A DNA stretch of 64,000 nucleotides, taken from Myxococcus eversor. GTDB taxonomy: Bacteria > Myxococcota > Myxococcia > Myxococcales > Myxococcaceae. A program made the translations under genes and the position numbers. The notes beneath the pieces are model-generated. The model was not told where the DNA came from. It saw only the letters and a program-made list of their open reading frames with translations, and did not search any database. The stretch is from assembly GCF_010894455.1 (NCBI RefSeq), contig NZ_JAAIXY010000001.1, positions 186,001 through 250,000 on the forward strand. The letters run 5' to 3'. Shown here piece after piece: positions 15,310 through 24,300 of the stretch (positions within the stretch are counted from its first letter, which is position 1; each line of letters begins with the position of its first letter).

Positions 15310-16296
15310 ATGTCGATCGACACGCAGGAAACGCAGACGCAGCAGCAGGCCATGGCCGCCGCCGGCGGCATCACGATGCGGCAGCTCCTGGAGGCCGGCG
15401 TCCACTTCGGCCACCAGACGAAGCGCTGGAACCCGAAGATGAAGCCCTACATCTTCGGTGCCCGCAACGGCATCTACATCATCGACCTGCAGAAGACGGT
15501 CTCCATGGCCCGTTCGGCGTTCCGCTTCGTGGCGGACGTGACGGCCCGTGGCGGCACGGTGCTGTTCGTCGGAACCAAGAAGCAGGCGCAGGACGTCATC
15601 CGCGAGGAGGCCGCTCGCGCCGGTCAGTACTTCGTCACCAGCCGCTGGCTGGGTGGCACGCTGACCAACTTCAAGACCATCAAGCAGGGCATCGACCGGC
15701 TGAAGACGCTGGAGAAGATGGCCGAGGACGGGACGTTCGACCGTCTGCCCAAGAAGGAAGTCGCGTCGCTGGAGCGCGAGCGCGAGAAGCTGGAGAAGAA
15801 CCTGGGCGGCGTGAAGGAGATGTCGAAGCTGCCCCGCTGCGTCTTCATCATCGACCCGAAGAAGGAGCACATCGCCATCCACGAGGCGACCCGCCTGGGC
15901 ATCCCCGTGATTGGCCTGGTGGACACGAACTGCGATCCCGACGGCATCGACTTCGTGATTCCCGGCAACGACGACGCCATCCGCTCCATCAAGCTCTTCA
16001 CGTCGAAGATCGCCGAGGCCTGCATCGAGGGCGCCGCCCGTTACCGCGCGTCTGGCGCGGCGGAGCGCGACGAGCAGGAGGAGCGCGAGGGTCGTGATGA
16101 CCGCCGCGACCGCGACGACCGCCGTGGCCCGCGCCGCGACAACCGGGATCGCCGGGGTGGCGACCGCGGTGGTGACCGTGGCGGCGGCGAGCGCCGTGGC
16201 CCCCTCGTGGAGATGAAGGGCGCCCCGGTCGTGGCCGAGCAGCCCGCCGCGGTCGAGCAGCCCGCGGCCGAGGGTGGCGAGGCGGCGAAGGAGTAG
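15310..16296 (+). CDS. rpsB: 30S ribosomal protein S2 with long charged C-terminal tail
   Basis: Small-subunit protein S2. The core is clear: [66 protein letters not shown] and [10 protein letters not shown]. The protein is 328 residues while S2 is usually about 230-260. The extra about 85 residues (from about 240) are an [20 protein letters not shown]-type segment, RGGDRGG repeats and an acidic Ala/Glu end, probably disordered and RNA-binding. ATG 15310 is set by alignment to the family start; upstream in-frame codons belong to the leader. tsf follows after a hairpin. Confidence 0.97.
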   Translation: MSIDTQETQTQQQAMAAAGGITMRQLLEAGVHFGHQTKRWNPKMKPYIFGARNGIYIIDLQKTVSMARSAFRFVADVTARGGTVLFVGTKKQAQDVIREEAARAGQYFVTSRWLGGTLTNFKTIKQGIDRLKTLEKMAEDGTFDRLPKKEVASLEREREKLEKNLGGVKEMSKLPRCVFIIDPKKEHIAIHEATRLGIPVIGLVDTNCDPDGIDFVIPGNDDAIRSIKLFTSKIAEACIEGAARYRASGAAERDEQEEREGRDDRRDRDDRRGPRRDNRDRRGGDRGGDRGGGERRGPLVEMKGAPVVAEQPAAVEQPAAEGGEAAKE

Positions 16297-16326
16297 TCGC
16301 CTCCCGCTGTACCTCAGTCTTCGTGG

Positions 16327-16375
16327 CGGCCGGGTGGCGCATCAGAATGCCTGCGACCCGGCCGTCCTTGTTTTC
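16327..16375 (+). terminator. rpsB-tsf intergenic terminator or attenuator
   Basis: Perfect 9-bp stem CGGCCGGGT / ACCCGGCCG enclosing a 20-nt loop, followed by TCCTTGTTTTC. Its place between rpsB and tsf suggests partial termination that sets the S2 to EF-Ts ratio. Confidence 0.7.
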
Positions 16376-16454
16376 GCCGTAGCCGTATCCCCTTGAACCC
16401 GGATGCTCCGCCCGGCGCCTGGCGCCCTCGTGACGGTGGAGACAGGAGCCGAAC

Positions 16455-17108
16455 ATGGCCGAAATCACGGCCCAGATGGTGAAGGACCTGCGCGAGCGGA
16501 CCAGCGCGCCCATGATGGATTGCAAGAAGGCGCTCACCGAGACTGGTGGCGACTTCGCCAAGGCCGAGGAGTGGCTGCGCAAGAAGGGCATCTCCAAGGC
16601 GGCGGGCAAGGAAGGTCGCGTCGCGGCCGAGGGCCTCGTCGGCACGTACGTCCACGGCGGCCGTATCGGCGTGCTGGTGGAGGTCAACTGCGAGACGGAC
16701 TTCGTCGCTCGCAACCCTGACTTCCAGGAGCTGGTGAAGGAAGTGGCGATGCAGATCGCCGCGGCCAGCCCCAAGTTCGTCCGTCGCGAGGAAGTCCCCA
16801 CGGACAACATGGACAAGGAGCGCGAGATTCAGCGCGAGCTGCTCAAGCAGCAGGGCAAGCCCGAGGCGATGCTGGACAAGATCCTCGTCGGGAAGATGGA
16901 GAAGTTCTACGAGCAGGTCTGCCTCGTGGACCAGTTCTGGGTGAAGGACGACAAGAAGAAGTTCGGTGACATGCTCACCGAGCGCGCCGCGAAGATTGGC
17001 GAGAAGGTCTCCGTGCGCCGCTTCGTCCGGTTCGAGGTGGGTGAGGGCATCGAGAAGAAGAAGGACGACCTCGCCGCCGAAGTCGCCAAGACGCTGGGCC
17101 AGGGCTGA
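16455..17108 (+). CDS. tsf: translation elongation factor Ts
   Basis: Guanine nucleotide exchange factor for EF-Tu. The N-terminal UBA-like domain carries [19 protein letters not shown], and the core has [13 protein letters not shown] with the Thr-Asp-Phe-Val contact motif near residue 80. At 217 residues it is the short form, with one core subdomain, rather than the roughly 283-residue enterobacterial type. ATG 16455 is preceded by GACAGGAG. It follows rpsB in the conserved rpsB-tsf-pyrH-frr order. Confidence 0.97.
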   Translation: MAEITAQMVKDLRERTSAPMMDCKKALTETGGDFAKAEEWLRKKGISKAAGKEGRVAAEGLVGTYVHGGRIGVLVEVNCETDFVARNPDFQELVKEVAMQIAAASPKFVRREEVPTDNMDKEREIQRELLKQQGKPEAMLDKILVGKMEKFYEQVCLVDQFWVKDDKKKFGDMLTERAAKIGEKVSVRRFVRFEVGEGIEKKKDDLAAEVAKTLGQG

Positions 17109-17276
17109 CCTCACGGCCCTCCCGGGCCATGAAGGGCTTGCCGTCGGGCCCTGAGGGCCGCGCGCTCCGTTCCCCTCACCGGGGGCGGGGGACGCGGCCC
17201 TCGCCTTTTGCGGGCCCTGGGGCTCCTCCAGGCGATTGGCATCTGACGGTGTGAGAGGGAGTGTCCGACTCGGGCG

Positions 17277-17305
17277 TTGATATGGCGGCAGGCGGGGGAT
17301 AGAAG
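17277..17305 (+). promoter_or_regulatory. candidate pyrH promoter
   Basis: TTGATA (17277-17282), 17-bp spacer, TAGAAG (17300-17305). The predicted start would be within about 3-5 nt of the pyrH ATG at 17315, giving an almost leaderless mRNA. Confidence 0.4.
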
Positions 17306-17314
17306 CGGACGCGC

Positions 17315-18067
17315 ATGTCCTCCGACACGACCCAACCGCTCCGCTTCAAGCGCATCCTCCTCAAGCTCTCGGGCGAGGCCCTGATGGGAGAAGGGAAGTA
17401 CGGCATCCACCCACCCACGCTCAGTGGCATCGCCGACGAGGTCATCAAGCTGGCGGCGGCCGGGGTGGAGGTGGCCCTCGTCATTGGCGGAGGCAACATC
17501 TTCCGCGGCGTGGCGGGCGCGACGGAGGGGATGGACCGGGCCAGCGCCGACTACATGGGCATGCTGGCCACGTGCATCAACTCCATGGCGATGCAGGACG
17601 CGCTGGAGAAGAAGGGCATGCACACGCGCGTGCTGTCCGCCATCAAGATGGAGCAGATCGCCGAGCCCTACATCCGCCGGCGCGCGGTGCGCCACCTGGA
17701 GAAGGGGCGGGTGGTGATTTTCGCCGCGGGCACGGGCAATCCGTACTTCACGACGGACACGGCCGCGTCGCTGCGCGCCATGGAAATCAACGCCCAGGTC
17801 ATCCTCAAGGCGACGAAGGTGGACGGCATCTACAACGCGGATCCGAAGAAGGACCCGACGGCGCGCCGCTACCGCACGCTGACGTACATGGACGTGTTGA
17901 AGCAGAACCTCAACGTGATGGACTCCACGGCCATCTCGCTGTGCATGGACAACAAGCTGCCCATCATCGTCTTCGACCTCACCGTGCCGGGAAACATCCA
18001 GCGCGCGGTGCTGGGGGGCGGAGAGATTGGTACCGTCGTGGGCGGCAACGAGACGGTCTGGGCCTGA
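17315..18067 (+). CDS. pyrH: UMP kinase
   Basis: Phosphorylates UMP to UDP in the cytoplasm; 250 residues, a hexameric amino-acid-kinase fold enzyme regulated by GTP and UTP in relatives. Diagnostic segments are [52 protein letters not shown] and [14 protein letters not shown]. It sits 206 bp after tsf with its own candidate promoter and 43 bp before frr. No Shine-Dalgarno site is obvious before ATG 17315. Confidence 0.97.
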   Translation: MSSDTTQPLRFKRILLKLSGEALMGEGKYGIHPPTLSGIADEVIKLAAAGVEVALVIGGGNIFRGVAGATEGMDRASADYMGMLATCINSMAMQDALEKKGMHTRVLSAIKMEQIAEPYIRRRAVRHLEKGRVVIFAAGTGNPYFTTDTAASLRAMEINAQVILKATKVDGIYNADPKKDPTARRYRTLTYMDVLKQNLNVMDSTAISLCMDNKLPIIVFDLTVPGNIQRAVLGGGEIGTVVGGNETVWA

Positions 18068-18110
18068 CCCCTCGTATTCATCCCGACTCGTGTTCAAGGA
18101 GAGCTCGCAT

Positions 18111-18668
18111 ATGAGCGGTGACATCGTCGTCGAATTGAAGGGCCGTATCGACAAGTCCCTCGAGGACCTCAAGCGGGAGCTGACCAAGGTGCGCACCGGA
18201 CGCGCCAGCACCGCCATCCTCGACAACATCCGCGTGGACTACTACGGCACGCCCACCCCGCTGTCCGGCGTGGCCAGCGTCAGCGCCCCGGAGCCCCGGC
18301 TCATCATCATCAAGCCGTGGGAGAAGACGGTCCTGAAGGAGATCGAGAAGGCCCTGCGCGAGGCCAACCTCGGCATCAACCCGATGAACGACGGGGAGAT
18401 GATTCGCCTGCCCTTCCCGCCGCTCACCGAGGAGCGCCGCAAGGACATCGCCAAGCAGGTGAAGACGAAGGGTGAGGACCACAAGGTCGCCATCCGCAAC
18501 ATCCGCCGCGACGCCAACGAGGCGCTCAAGGTGCAGTTGAAGGACAAGAAGATCACCGAGGACGACCACAAGCGCATCTCCGAGAAGGTCCAGAAGGAGA
18601 CCGACGGCGGCGTGGCCCAGGTGGATGACATCATCAAGAAGAAGGAGAAGGAGGTCATGGAGGTCTGA
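18111..18668 (+). CDS. frr: ribosome recycling factor
   Basis: Splits post-termination ribosomes together with EF-G. It is exactly 185 residues, the standard size, with the family segments KVRTGRAS near 31-38, DYYGTPTPL, IIIKPWEK, IRLPFPPLTEERRK and the C-terminal helix KITEDDHKR. ATG 18111 has an AAGGAGAG site 7 nt upstream. The stop codon overlaps the start of the next gene by one base (TGATG), coupling frr to a signalling-like protein. Confidence 0.98.
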   Translation: MSGDIVVELKGRIDKSLEDLKRELTKVRTGRASTAILDNIRVDYYGTPTPLSGVASVSAPEPRLIIIKPWEKTVLKEIEKALREANLGINPMNDGEMIRLPFPPLTEERRKDIAKQVKTKGEDHKVAIRNIRRDANEALKVQLKDKKITEDDHKRISEKVQKETDGGVAQVDDIIKKKEKEVMEV

Positions 18669-19660
18669 TGGCCTTCGTGCTCCTCGCCGAGCCCGCCGCT
18701 CCGGTGGCGGGTGTCTTGCGCCGGTTCCTCGAGGGAGCCGGCCACGAAGTGAGTTGGGTGGCCAGCGCGGACGAGGCTCAACGCGCCTCGCGAGAGCGGC
18801 CGCCCTCGGTGGTCCTGGCCTCGGGGCTGGGGCCGCTGGATGGAGAGGCGCTGTGCCGGAGCCTGCGTGCCCAGGGGCACCAGATTCCGGTGCTGCTGGT
18901 GTACCCGCCGGACGAGGAGCAGGCCGACGAGCGCGCCGCCCAGGCGGGTGCGGACGGCAGCCTGGTGGGTCCCCTCAAGCGCGTCACCGTGCTGACGTGC
19001 GTCTCGCTCCTGATGCAGCGCGAGGACGCTAGGCGCGCCGTTGTGGCGCCTTCCGCGCCGTCTCCAGCCACGACGCCGGCGGTGGAACCCGAGGCCCGAC
19101 GCGCCACTCGTCCGGAGCCGGCCGCGTCCGCGGGCGGCACGTCGGCGGACTTCGAGTTCCTCAAGCGGCTGATGCTGATGGAGGTGAAGCGCAGCCGGCG
19201 CTACCGCTATCCCATCGCCCTGCTGATGGTGGAGGTGGACCGCTTCACGGAGCGGGCCGCGGCGCTGTCACCCACGGCGAGGCGCGGAGCGCTGGCGGAG
19301 ACGCTGGGCCTGCTGGTGGAGGGCGTGCGCGACATCGACGTGGCCGTGCCCTTCGCGGACAGCCGCTTCGTCGTCTTCCTTCCGCACACGCCTCGTTCGG
19401 GTGCGCGGGTGGTGGCGGAGCGCCTGCGGGAGAAGCTGAAGGCCGTGCAGGGCCTGCCTCCTGGCACCGCGTCCGTGGGTGTGGCCGTGTCCGAGCCTCC
19501 GGCTGGCAACAAGAGCGCGCCACCGGGTGCCCCGGGACAGCAGGTCAGTTTCGGCGGGCTGCTGAAGGACGCGGGAGACGCACTGCGACGCGCGCAGGCG
19601 GCCGGTGGTGACTGGGTGGAGGTGGCCAGCGATGCCGCCAGCCGGACTCAGGACGGGTAG
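18668..19660 (+). CDS. degenerate receiver plus degenerate GGDEF protein
   Basis: A 330-residue cytoplasmic protein with two signalling folds that both lack catalytic residues. Residues 1-120 resemble a response-regulator receiver, but the phospho-acceptor strand reads VVLASGLGPLDG with no Asp. After an Ala/Pro linker, residues 160-300 resemble a GGDEF domain (LMLMEVKRSRRYRYPIALLMVEVD), with FADSRFVVFLPH in place of the GGDEF hairpin. It starts on the last base of the frr stop. Its 3' end overlaps the convergent cyaY gene by 13 bp. A protein-interaction or c-di-GMP-independent role is inferred. Confidence 0.82.
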   Translation: MAFVLLAEPAAPVAGVLRRFLEGAGHEVSWVASADEAQRASRERPPSVVLASGLGPLDGEALCRSLRAQGHQIPVLLVYPPDEEQADERAAQAGADGSLVGPLKRVTVLTCVSLLMQREDARRAVVAPSAPSPATTPAVEPEARRATRPEPAASAGGTSADFEFLKRLMLMEVKRSRRYRYPIALLMVEVDRFTERAAALSPTARRGALAETLGLLVEGVRDIDVAVPFADSRFVVFLPHTPRSGARVVAERLREKLKAVQGLPPGTASVGVAVSEPPAGNKSAPPGAPGQQVSFGGLLKDAGDALRRAQAAGGDWVEVASDAASRTQDG

Positions 19661-19980
19661 ATGAAGTCCACGTCGCTGATGTCGTGCACGACGTCGGCGA
19701 CGAAGCGGAACAGCTCCAGGCCGCGCCCCTTGTCGTCCTGCCAGGTGCCGCTGGCTTCGTCGTAGTTGAAGTGGATGCCCTGGCCTCGTCCCGCCACCCA
19801 GACCTGCTTCACGGCGCGCTGGGTGTTGACGATGCACTTCTCCCGGGAGCGGGCGGTGAGGGTGAGCATGTCACCCGTGCTCTCCGCCTCCAGGATGTCC
19901 GGGTCGATGGCGTCCGCGGCGGCAATCATCCGCTTGAAGACGCGGGCCACGAGCTGGTTGTAGCGGGCTTCGTCCATCAT
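19648..19980 (-). CDS. cyaY: frataxin-like iron-sulfur assembly protein CyaY
   Basis: About 110 residues, the size of bacterial frataxin (106 in E. coli). The fold is recognisable: an acidic helix with LEAESTGDMLTLT, then KCIVNTQRAVKQVWVAGRGQGIHFNYDE and TWQDDKGRGLELFRFVADVV, matching the frataxin beta-sheet signature. Frataxins regulate cysteine desulfurase and iron delivery in Fe-S cluster assembly. Start is ATG 19980, with ATG 19977 and TTG 20010 possible. It follows sixA by 13 bp in the same unit, with no isc or suf genes nearby. Confidence 0.85.
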   Translation of the reverse strand: MMDEARYNQLVARVFKRMIAAADAIDPDILEAESTGDMLTLTARSREKCIVNTQRAVKQVWVAGRGQGIHFNYDEASGTWQDDKGRGLELFRFVADVVHDISDVDFIYPS

Positions 19981-19993
19981 GGCCGCACGGGCC

Positions 19994-20491
19994 TCACTGG
20001 ATGACTTCAAGCACCTGCTGGCCGGGGGCCGCGTAGAACAGGAACTTGAAGTGCGGCGGCGTCTCGCTCTCGATGCGCTCCAGGGCGATGACGGTGCCCG
20101 GGTTGACGGGCTTGGGGAACGACTGCATCCCCAGGAGATGAGCGGCGAGAGCGCCCATGGAAGGCTGGTGGCCGACCAGGACCAGGTTCTGGTCCGCGTG
20201 CTCGGCGAGCACCGGCTCCACAGCGCCCACCGGCATGTCCGGGAGCAGGCTGCGGTGCGCCTTCAGCAGGCCCTCGTGCTTCGTCGCGAACGACAGAATC
20301 TGCGACGTTTGCATCGTGCGAGCCACGGGGCTGGTCAGGATGAGGCCGATAGGGCCCATGCGCTCGGACAACGATGCGAAGTGTGCGGCGGTACTTGCAC
20401 GCGCCTTCGCTGTGAGCGCGCGCGCCTCGTCACCGAGACCCTCGGGGATCTCAGCGTCCGCGTCGCCGTGCCTAACCAGGAAAATCCTCAA
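19994..20491 (-). CDS. sixA: SixA-type phosphohistidine phosphatase
   Basis: A small histidine-phosphatase-superfamily enzyme, 165 residues. It starts MRIFLVRHGDAD, the catalytic RHG motif in the SixA context. LTSPVARTMQTSQ supplies the second Arg, and VLVGHQPSMG the second catalytic His. E. coli SixA dephosphorylates His residues of phosphorelay or PTS proteins. TTG 20491 is chosen because GGAGGGG lies 3-9 nt upstream and the enzyme fold begins right there; an upstream ATG at 20551 would add 20 residues unlike the family. cyaY follows. Confidence 0.88.
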   Translation of the reverse strand: MRIFLVRHGDADAEIPEGLGDEARALTAKARASTAAHFASLSERMGPIGLILTSPVARTMQTSQILSFATKHEGLLKAHRSLLPDMPVGAVEPVLAEHADQNLVLVGHQPSMGALAAHLLGMQSFPKPVNPGTVIALERIESETPPHFKFLFYAAPGQQVLEVIQ

Positions 20492-20523
20492 AGCCCCTCC
20501 ACCGGTACGACAGGACCGCGGTT

Positions 20524-20551
20524 CGTACACGACCGCAGCCGGGTTGGTCAA
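20524..20551 (-). promoter_or_regulatory. promoter of the sixA-cyaY unit
   Basis: On the minus strand TTGACC (20551-20546), 16-bp spacer, TGTACG (20529-20524), ending about 33 bp before the TTG start of sixA. Confidence 0.5.
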
Positions 20552-20683
20552 AGGTAATGCGGCGATTGTTCAGTGGCCGCAACAACCTCCGCATGGCAGA
20601 CAGGAGTTGGCCGCCCTCCGCCGCATGCGTCCGCGCAGCATACAGCGGGGACTGACGTGCCGTGTCTCTCAGGAGGAGTCTGG

Positions 20684-21355
20684 ATGCGCAAGGCGCTGTG
20701 GGTCCTGGCCGGGCTGTTGGCCTTCTCGGGCTGTAAGAAGGATGGGGCCACGGGTAGCGATGCACCCGGGGTGGTGGATGGCGGTGGCGTCGCCGGCCTG
20801 GAGGCCGAGGAGGCGAGCGGCGCGGGGCCCTATGTGGTGACGCCCGAGAAGCTGACGGCCTACGTGGACTACCAGCGGCGGATGCTGGAGGTGTACGGCT
20901 CCCAGGTGAAGGGACTCCAGGGATTGGGCGCGCTGGTGGATGCGGGCACGCCGGAGGCCATGGCGGAGGTGCGCGCGGGCCTCAAGGTGGTGGAGGCCAA
21001 GGCCAAGGCGGAGTCGGAGGCGCGCGCGCAGGCGGGGCTGAGCGTGAGCGACGTCAACGGGCTGGCCGAAGTGGTGACGGCCGTCGTCAGCCAGCGGCAG
21101 CTCGGGCGCACGCTCCAGTACGAGGAGGAGCTCCGGAAGCTGGAGGAGCTTCAGGAGAAGCTGCCGCCCGAACAGCGCCAGGAGCTGGCGGCGCAGGTGG
21201 CCTCCATGCGCCAGCAGGTGGAGTCGTTCCAGAAGCTGACGGACGTGCGGCGCGAGTACGGCGACGCCAACGTGGACGTGGTCCTCACGCGCGAGGACGA
21301 GCTGATGAAGAACTACCAGGAGATGCTGCGAGTCTTCACCGGCACGCGCCGGTGA
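20684..21355 (+). CDS. lipoprotein with long helical body, function unknown
   Basis: A 223-residue exported lipoprotein. MRKALWVLAGLLAFSGC gives a signal peptide with Cys17 as the lipidation site; the next residues KKDG favour outer-membrane delivery. The mature part is Ala/Glu/Gln-rich and mostly helical (about 70-220), with likely coiled coils, and no known domain could be named. AGGAGGAG precedes the ATG by 6 nt. It is divergent from sixA and converges on the large oxidoreductase gene, 21 bp away. Confidence 0.85.
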   Translation: MRKALWVLAGLLAFSGCKKDGATGSDAPGVVDGGGVAGLEAEEASGAGPYVVTPEKLTAYVDYQRRMLEVYGSQVKGLQGLGALVDAGTPEAMAEVRAGLKVVEAKAKAESEARAQAGLSVSDVNGLAEVVTAVVSQRQLGRTLQYEEELRKLEELQEKLPPEQRQELAAQVASMRQQVESFQKLTDVRREYGDANVDVVLTREDELMKNYQEMLRVFTGTRR

Positions 21356-21376
21356 AGACCCGGGAAGGCCACGGCC

Positions 21377-24300
21377 TCAGACGCGCTTGAGGTGCGGGGC
21401 CTTCTTGAGCAGCTGCGCCAGGTAGAGGTCGGCGACCTTCTCCATCACCGTGTTGCCGCGCAGGCGCTGGTTCAGGTTGACGAAGTCCACCTGGTCCAAC
21501 CGCTGGTCCTGGTTGTAGCAGGAGAACACCCACGTCTCCTTGCCGGTGCGCGGGTCCACGTGCCGCTGGAGGCACTGGGCGCAGATCTCCTTCATCATGC
21601 ACTGCATCGGCGAGTTGATGGAGCCGATGGCCTCGTGCTCGGGCTTCAGGTACGGCTGGAGCACCGTGTGCCGGGCCTCGGCCACCGCGCGCATCATCCG
21701 GTCCGAGCCGATGGCGATGATGCGGTCCACCTCCGACAGCGGGATGAGGCCGGGCGTGGCGAGCTTGCCCTCGGCGTAGGCCACCATGGCCTGCACCACG
21801 TTGCCCCGGAAGGCGGCGTCCTGCGGACGGCGCGGCTCAATCAAGTCGCCGCTGTCCACGGACCACACAATCTGGTCCGTGCCGGCCTCGATTTCGTCGT
21901 GCTTGAAGGAGTCCGACTTGAGGCGGTACGCGGCGAAGTAGACGACGCGGCAGCCGGCCGCCTTGAGCGAGCGGGCGATGGAGAAGAGCACCGCGTTGCC
22001 CAGGCCGCCACCCACGAGCACCACCGTCTCGTTGTGGCCAATCTCCGTGGGCGCGCCGGTGGGGCCCATCAGCACCACGGACTCGCCCGGGGTGAGCGCG
22101 GCGCACAGGCGCGACGAGGAGCCCATCTCCAGGACGATGGTGCCCATCAGTCCCTTCTCCTTGTCCACCCACGCGCCGGTGAGGGCCAGGCCCTCCATGG
22201 TGAGGCGCATGCCGTCGACGACGGGGGCGTTCCGCTCGAAGTTCTGGAGCCGGTAGAACTGGCCGGGCTGGAAGTGGCTGGCCGCGAAGGGCGCCTTCAC
22301 CACGACTTCCACAATCGTCGGCGTCAGGCGAGTGACGGACACCACGGTGGCGTTGAACGCCGCGTCCAGCTTGGCGAAGTGCGCGGCGCGCAGCTCCTCG
22401 CGGCGGGCCTGGGCGACCTCGTCGTCGAAGTCGAGCGCCGCCACCTCCTTCGCGTACAGGCGAGCGACTTCGGAGTAGCCGTCCTTCGCGCTGGCCATGG
22501 CCTTCACCACGTTGCCCGCGTACGTCGGGTGGTTGTCTCCGTAGAAGGAGATGAAGTGCCCGTCCTTCGCGTACGAGGTGAAGAAGCCCACCTTGGAGTC
22601 CAGGTCCTCGCTGGCCTCCACGGGCTCCAGCGTGAAGCCCTGCTCACCGTCCACCAGGGAGTAGCCCTGGAAGTAGTCGCCGCCCTCGTCGAGCTTGAAG
22701 GTGCCTGGGTACTCGCGCTCGTACGTGACGTTGGGCGAGGTGCCGGCGGCCACGCAGACGGTGCGCGCGGGCAGCTCGAAGAACTGGCCGCTGCCCTTGA
22801 GCTTGCCGTCCACCGTCACCATGCGTTCGAAGCGCAGCGCTCGCACCGCGCCCGTCGCGTCCTGCAGCGCCTCCACCGGGCTCATGCGCTCGATGAAGCG
22901 GATGCCTTCCTCCAGCGCCTTGGACACCTCCTCGTGGTTGAGGCGGTAGGCGGGGGACTCGGTGAGGCCGCGGCGGTAGGCCAGGCTGACGCCGCCCCAT
23001 GCGCGCACCAGCTTGATGAAGTCCGGGGTGCGGCCCTCCGCCTTTGCCTGCTCACGCTCGGCGCGCACCGCGCGGCCGTGCTCCAGGAAGGTCTGGTAGG
23101 TGGCGCGCTCCTCGGCGTCCAGCCTCGCGAGGATGGCCTCGTCACCCAGCTCCGCGGAGAGCTTCTCGTGGCGGGCGAGCGCCTTCTCCACCTGCACCGG
23201 GTAGTACGCCATCAGCTCCGTGGCGGTGTCGACGCCGGTGAGGCCGCCGCCGATGACGATGGCGGGCAGCTGCACCTGGAGGTTCGCCAGCGAGTCCTTC
23301 TTGAAGGCGCCCGTGAGCTGGAGCGACATGAGGAAGTCGCTCGCCTTGCGGATGCCCCGGATGAGGTTGTTCTTCATCCCGATGATGGTGGGACGCCCGG
23401 CGCCCGCGGCGATGGCGATGTGGTCGAAGCCCAGCTCCCACGCGTCCTCGATGGTGAGCGTGCCACCGAAGCGCACGCCGCCGTGGATGCGGAAGCCCTC
23501 GCGCCGCGCCAGCGTCAGGTGGATGAGCGTGAGGAAGTTCTTGTCCCAGCGCACGGTGATTCCGTACTCGGACACGCCGCCGAAACCCTCCAGCACGCGC
23601 TCATCCAGCTCGTGCGTGAGCGAACGCCAGTCGCGGATGGGCTTGAGGGCGTGGCCGTTGCGGCCGGCCAGCTCGTCGGAGAACGGCTCAATCTTGAGGC
23701 CGTCCATGCCGGTGACGCCGAAGCCCTCGTTGAGCAGGTAGTGCGACAGCGTGTAGCCGGCGGGCCCCAGGCCCACCACCAGCACGTTGCGACCCACGTA
23801 GGGCAGGGCATACGGACGGCGGACGTTGAGCGGATTCCAGCGCGTGAGCAGCCCGTAGATTTCGAAGCCCCACGGCAGGTCCAACACGTCCGTCAGCGCC
23901 GCCGTCTCCGCCAGCGGGATGTTCACCGGCTCCTGCTTCTGGAAGATGCACGCCTTCATGCAGTCATTGCAGATGCGGTGGCCGGTGCCGGGGCACATCG
24001 GGTTGTCGAGCGTGATGACGGCCAGCGCCGCGAGCGAGTTGCCCTCGCGCTTGAGCAGGTGCGCCTCGGAGATGCGCTCGTCGAGCGGACAGCCCGTGAG
24101 GGGGATGCCCAGCGGGTTCTTCTTGTAGCTGTGGCCCTCGGCGACCTTGTCCTTCGCGGGGAAGCCCTTGGAGCAGGAGTCCTTCTGGCGCTCGTGGCAG
24201 AGCACGCAGTAGTCCACCTCGTTCATCACGTCGCGCGAGGTGCCTCGGCGGTCGGTGAGCTTGAAGCCGTCGCGGTGGCGGAGGTGGTGATGCAGGCCCT

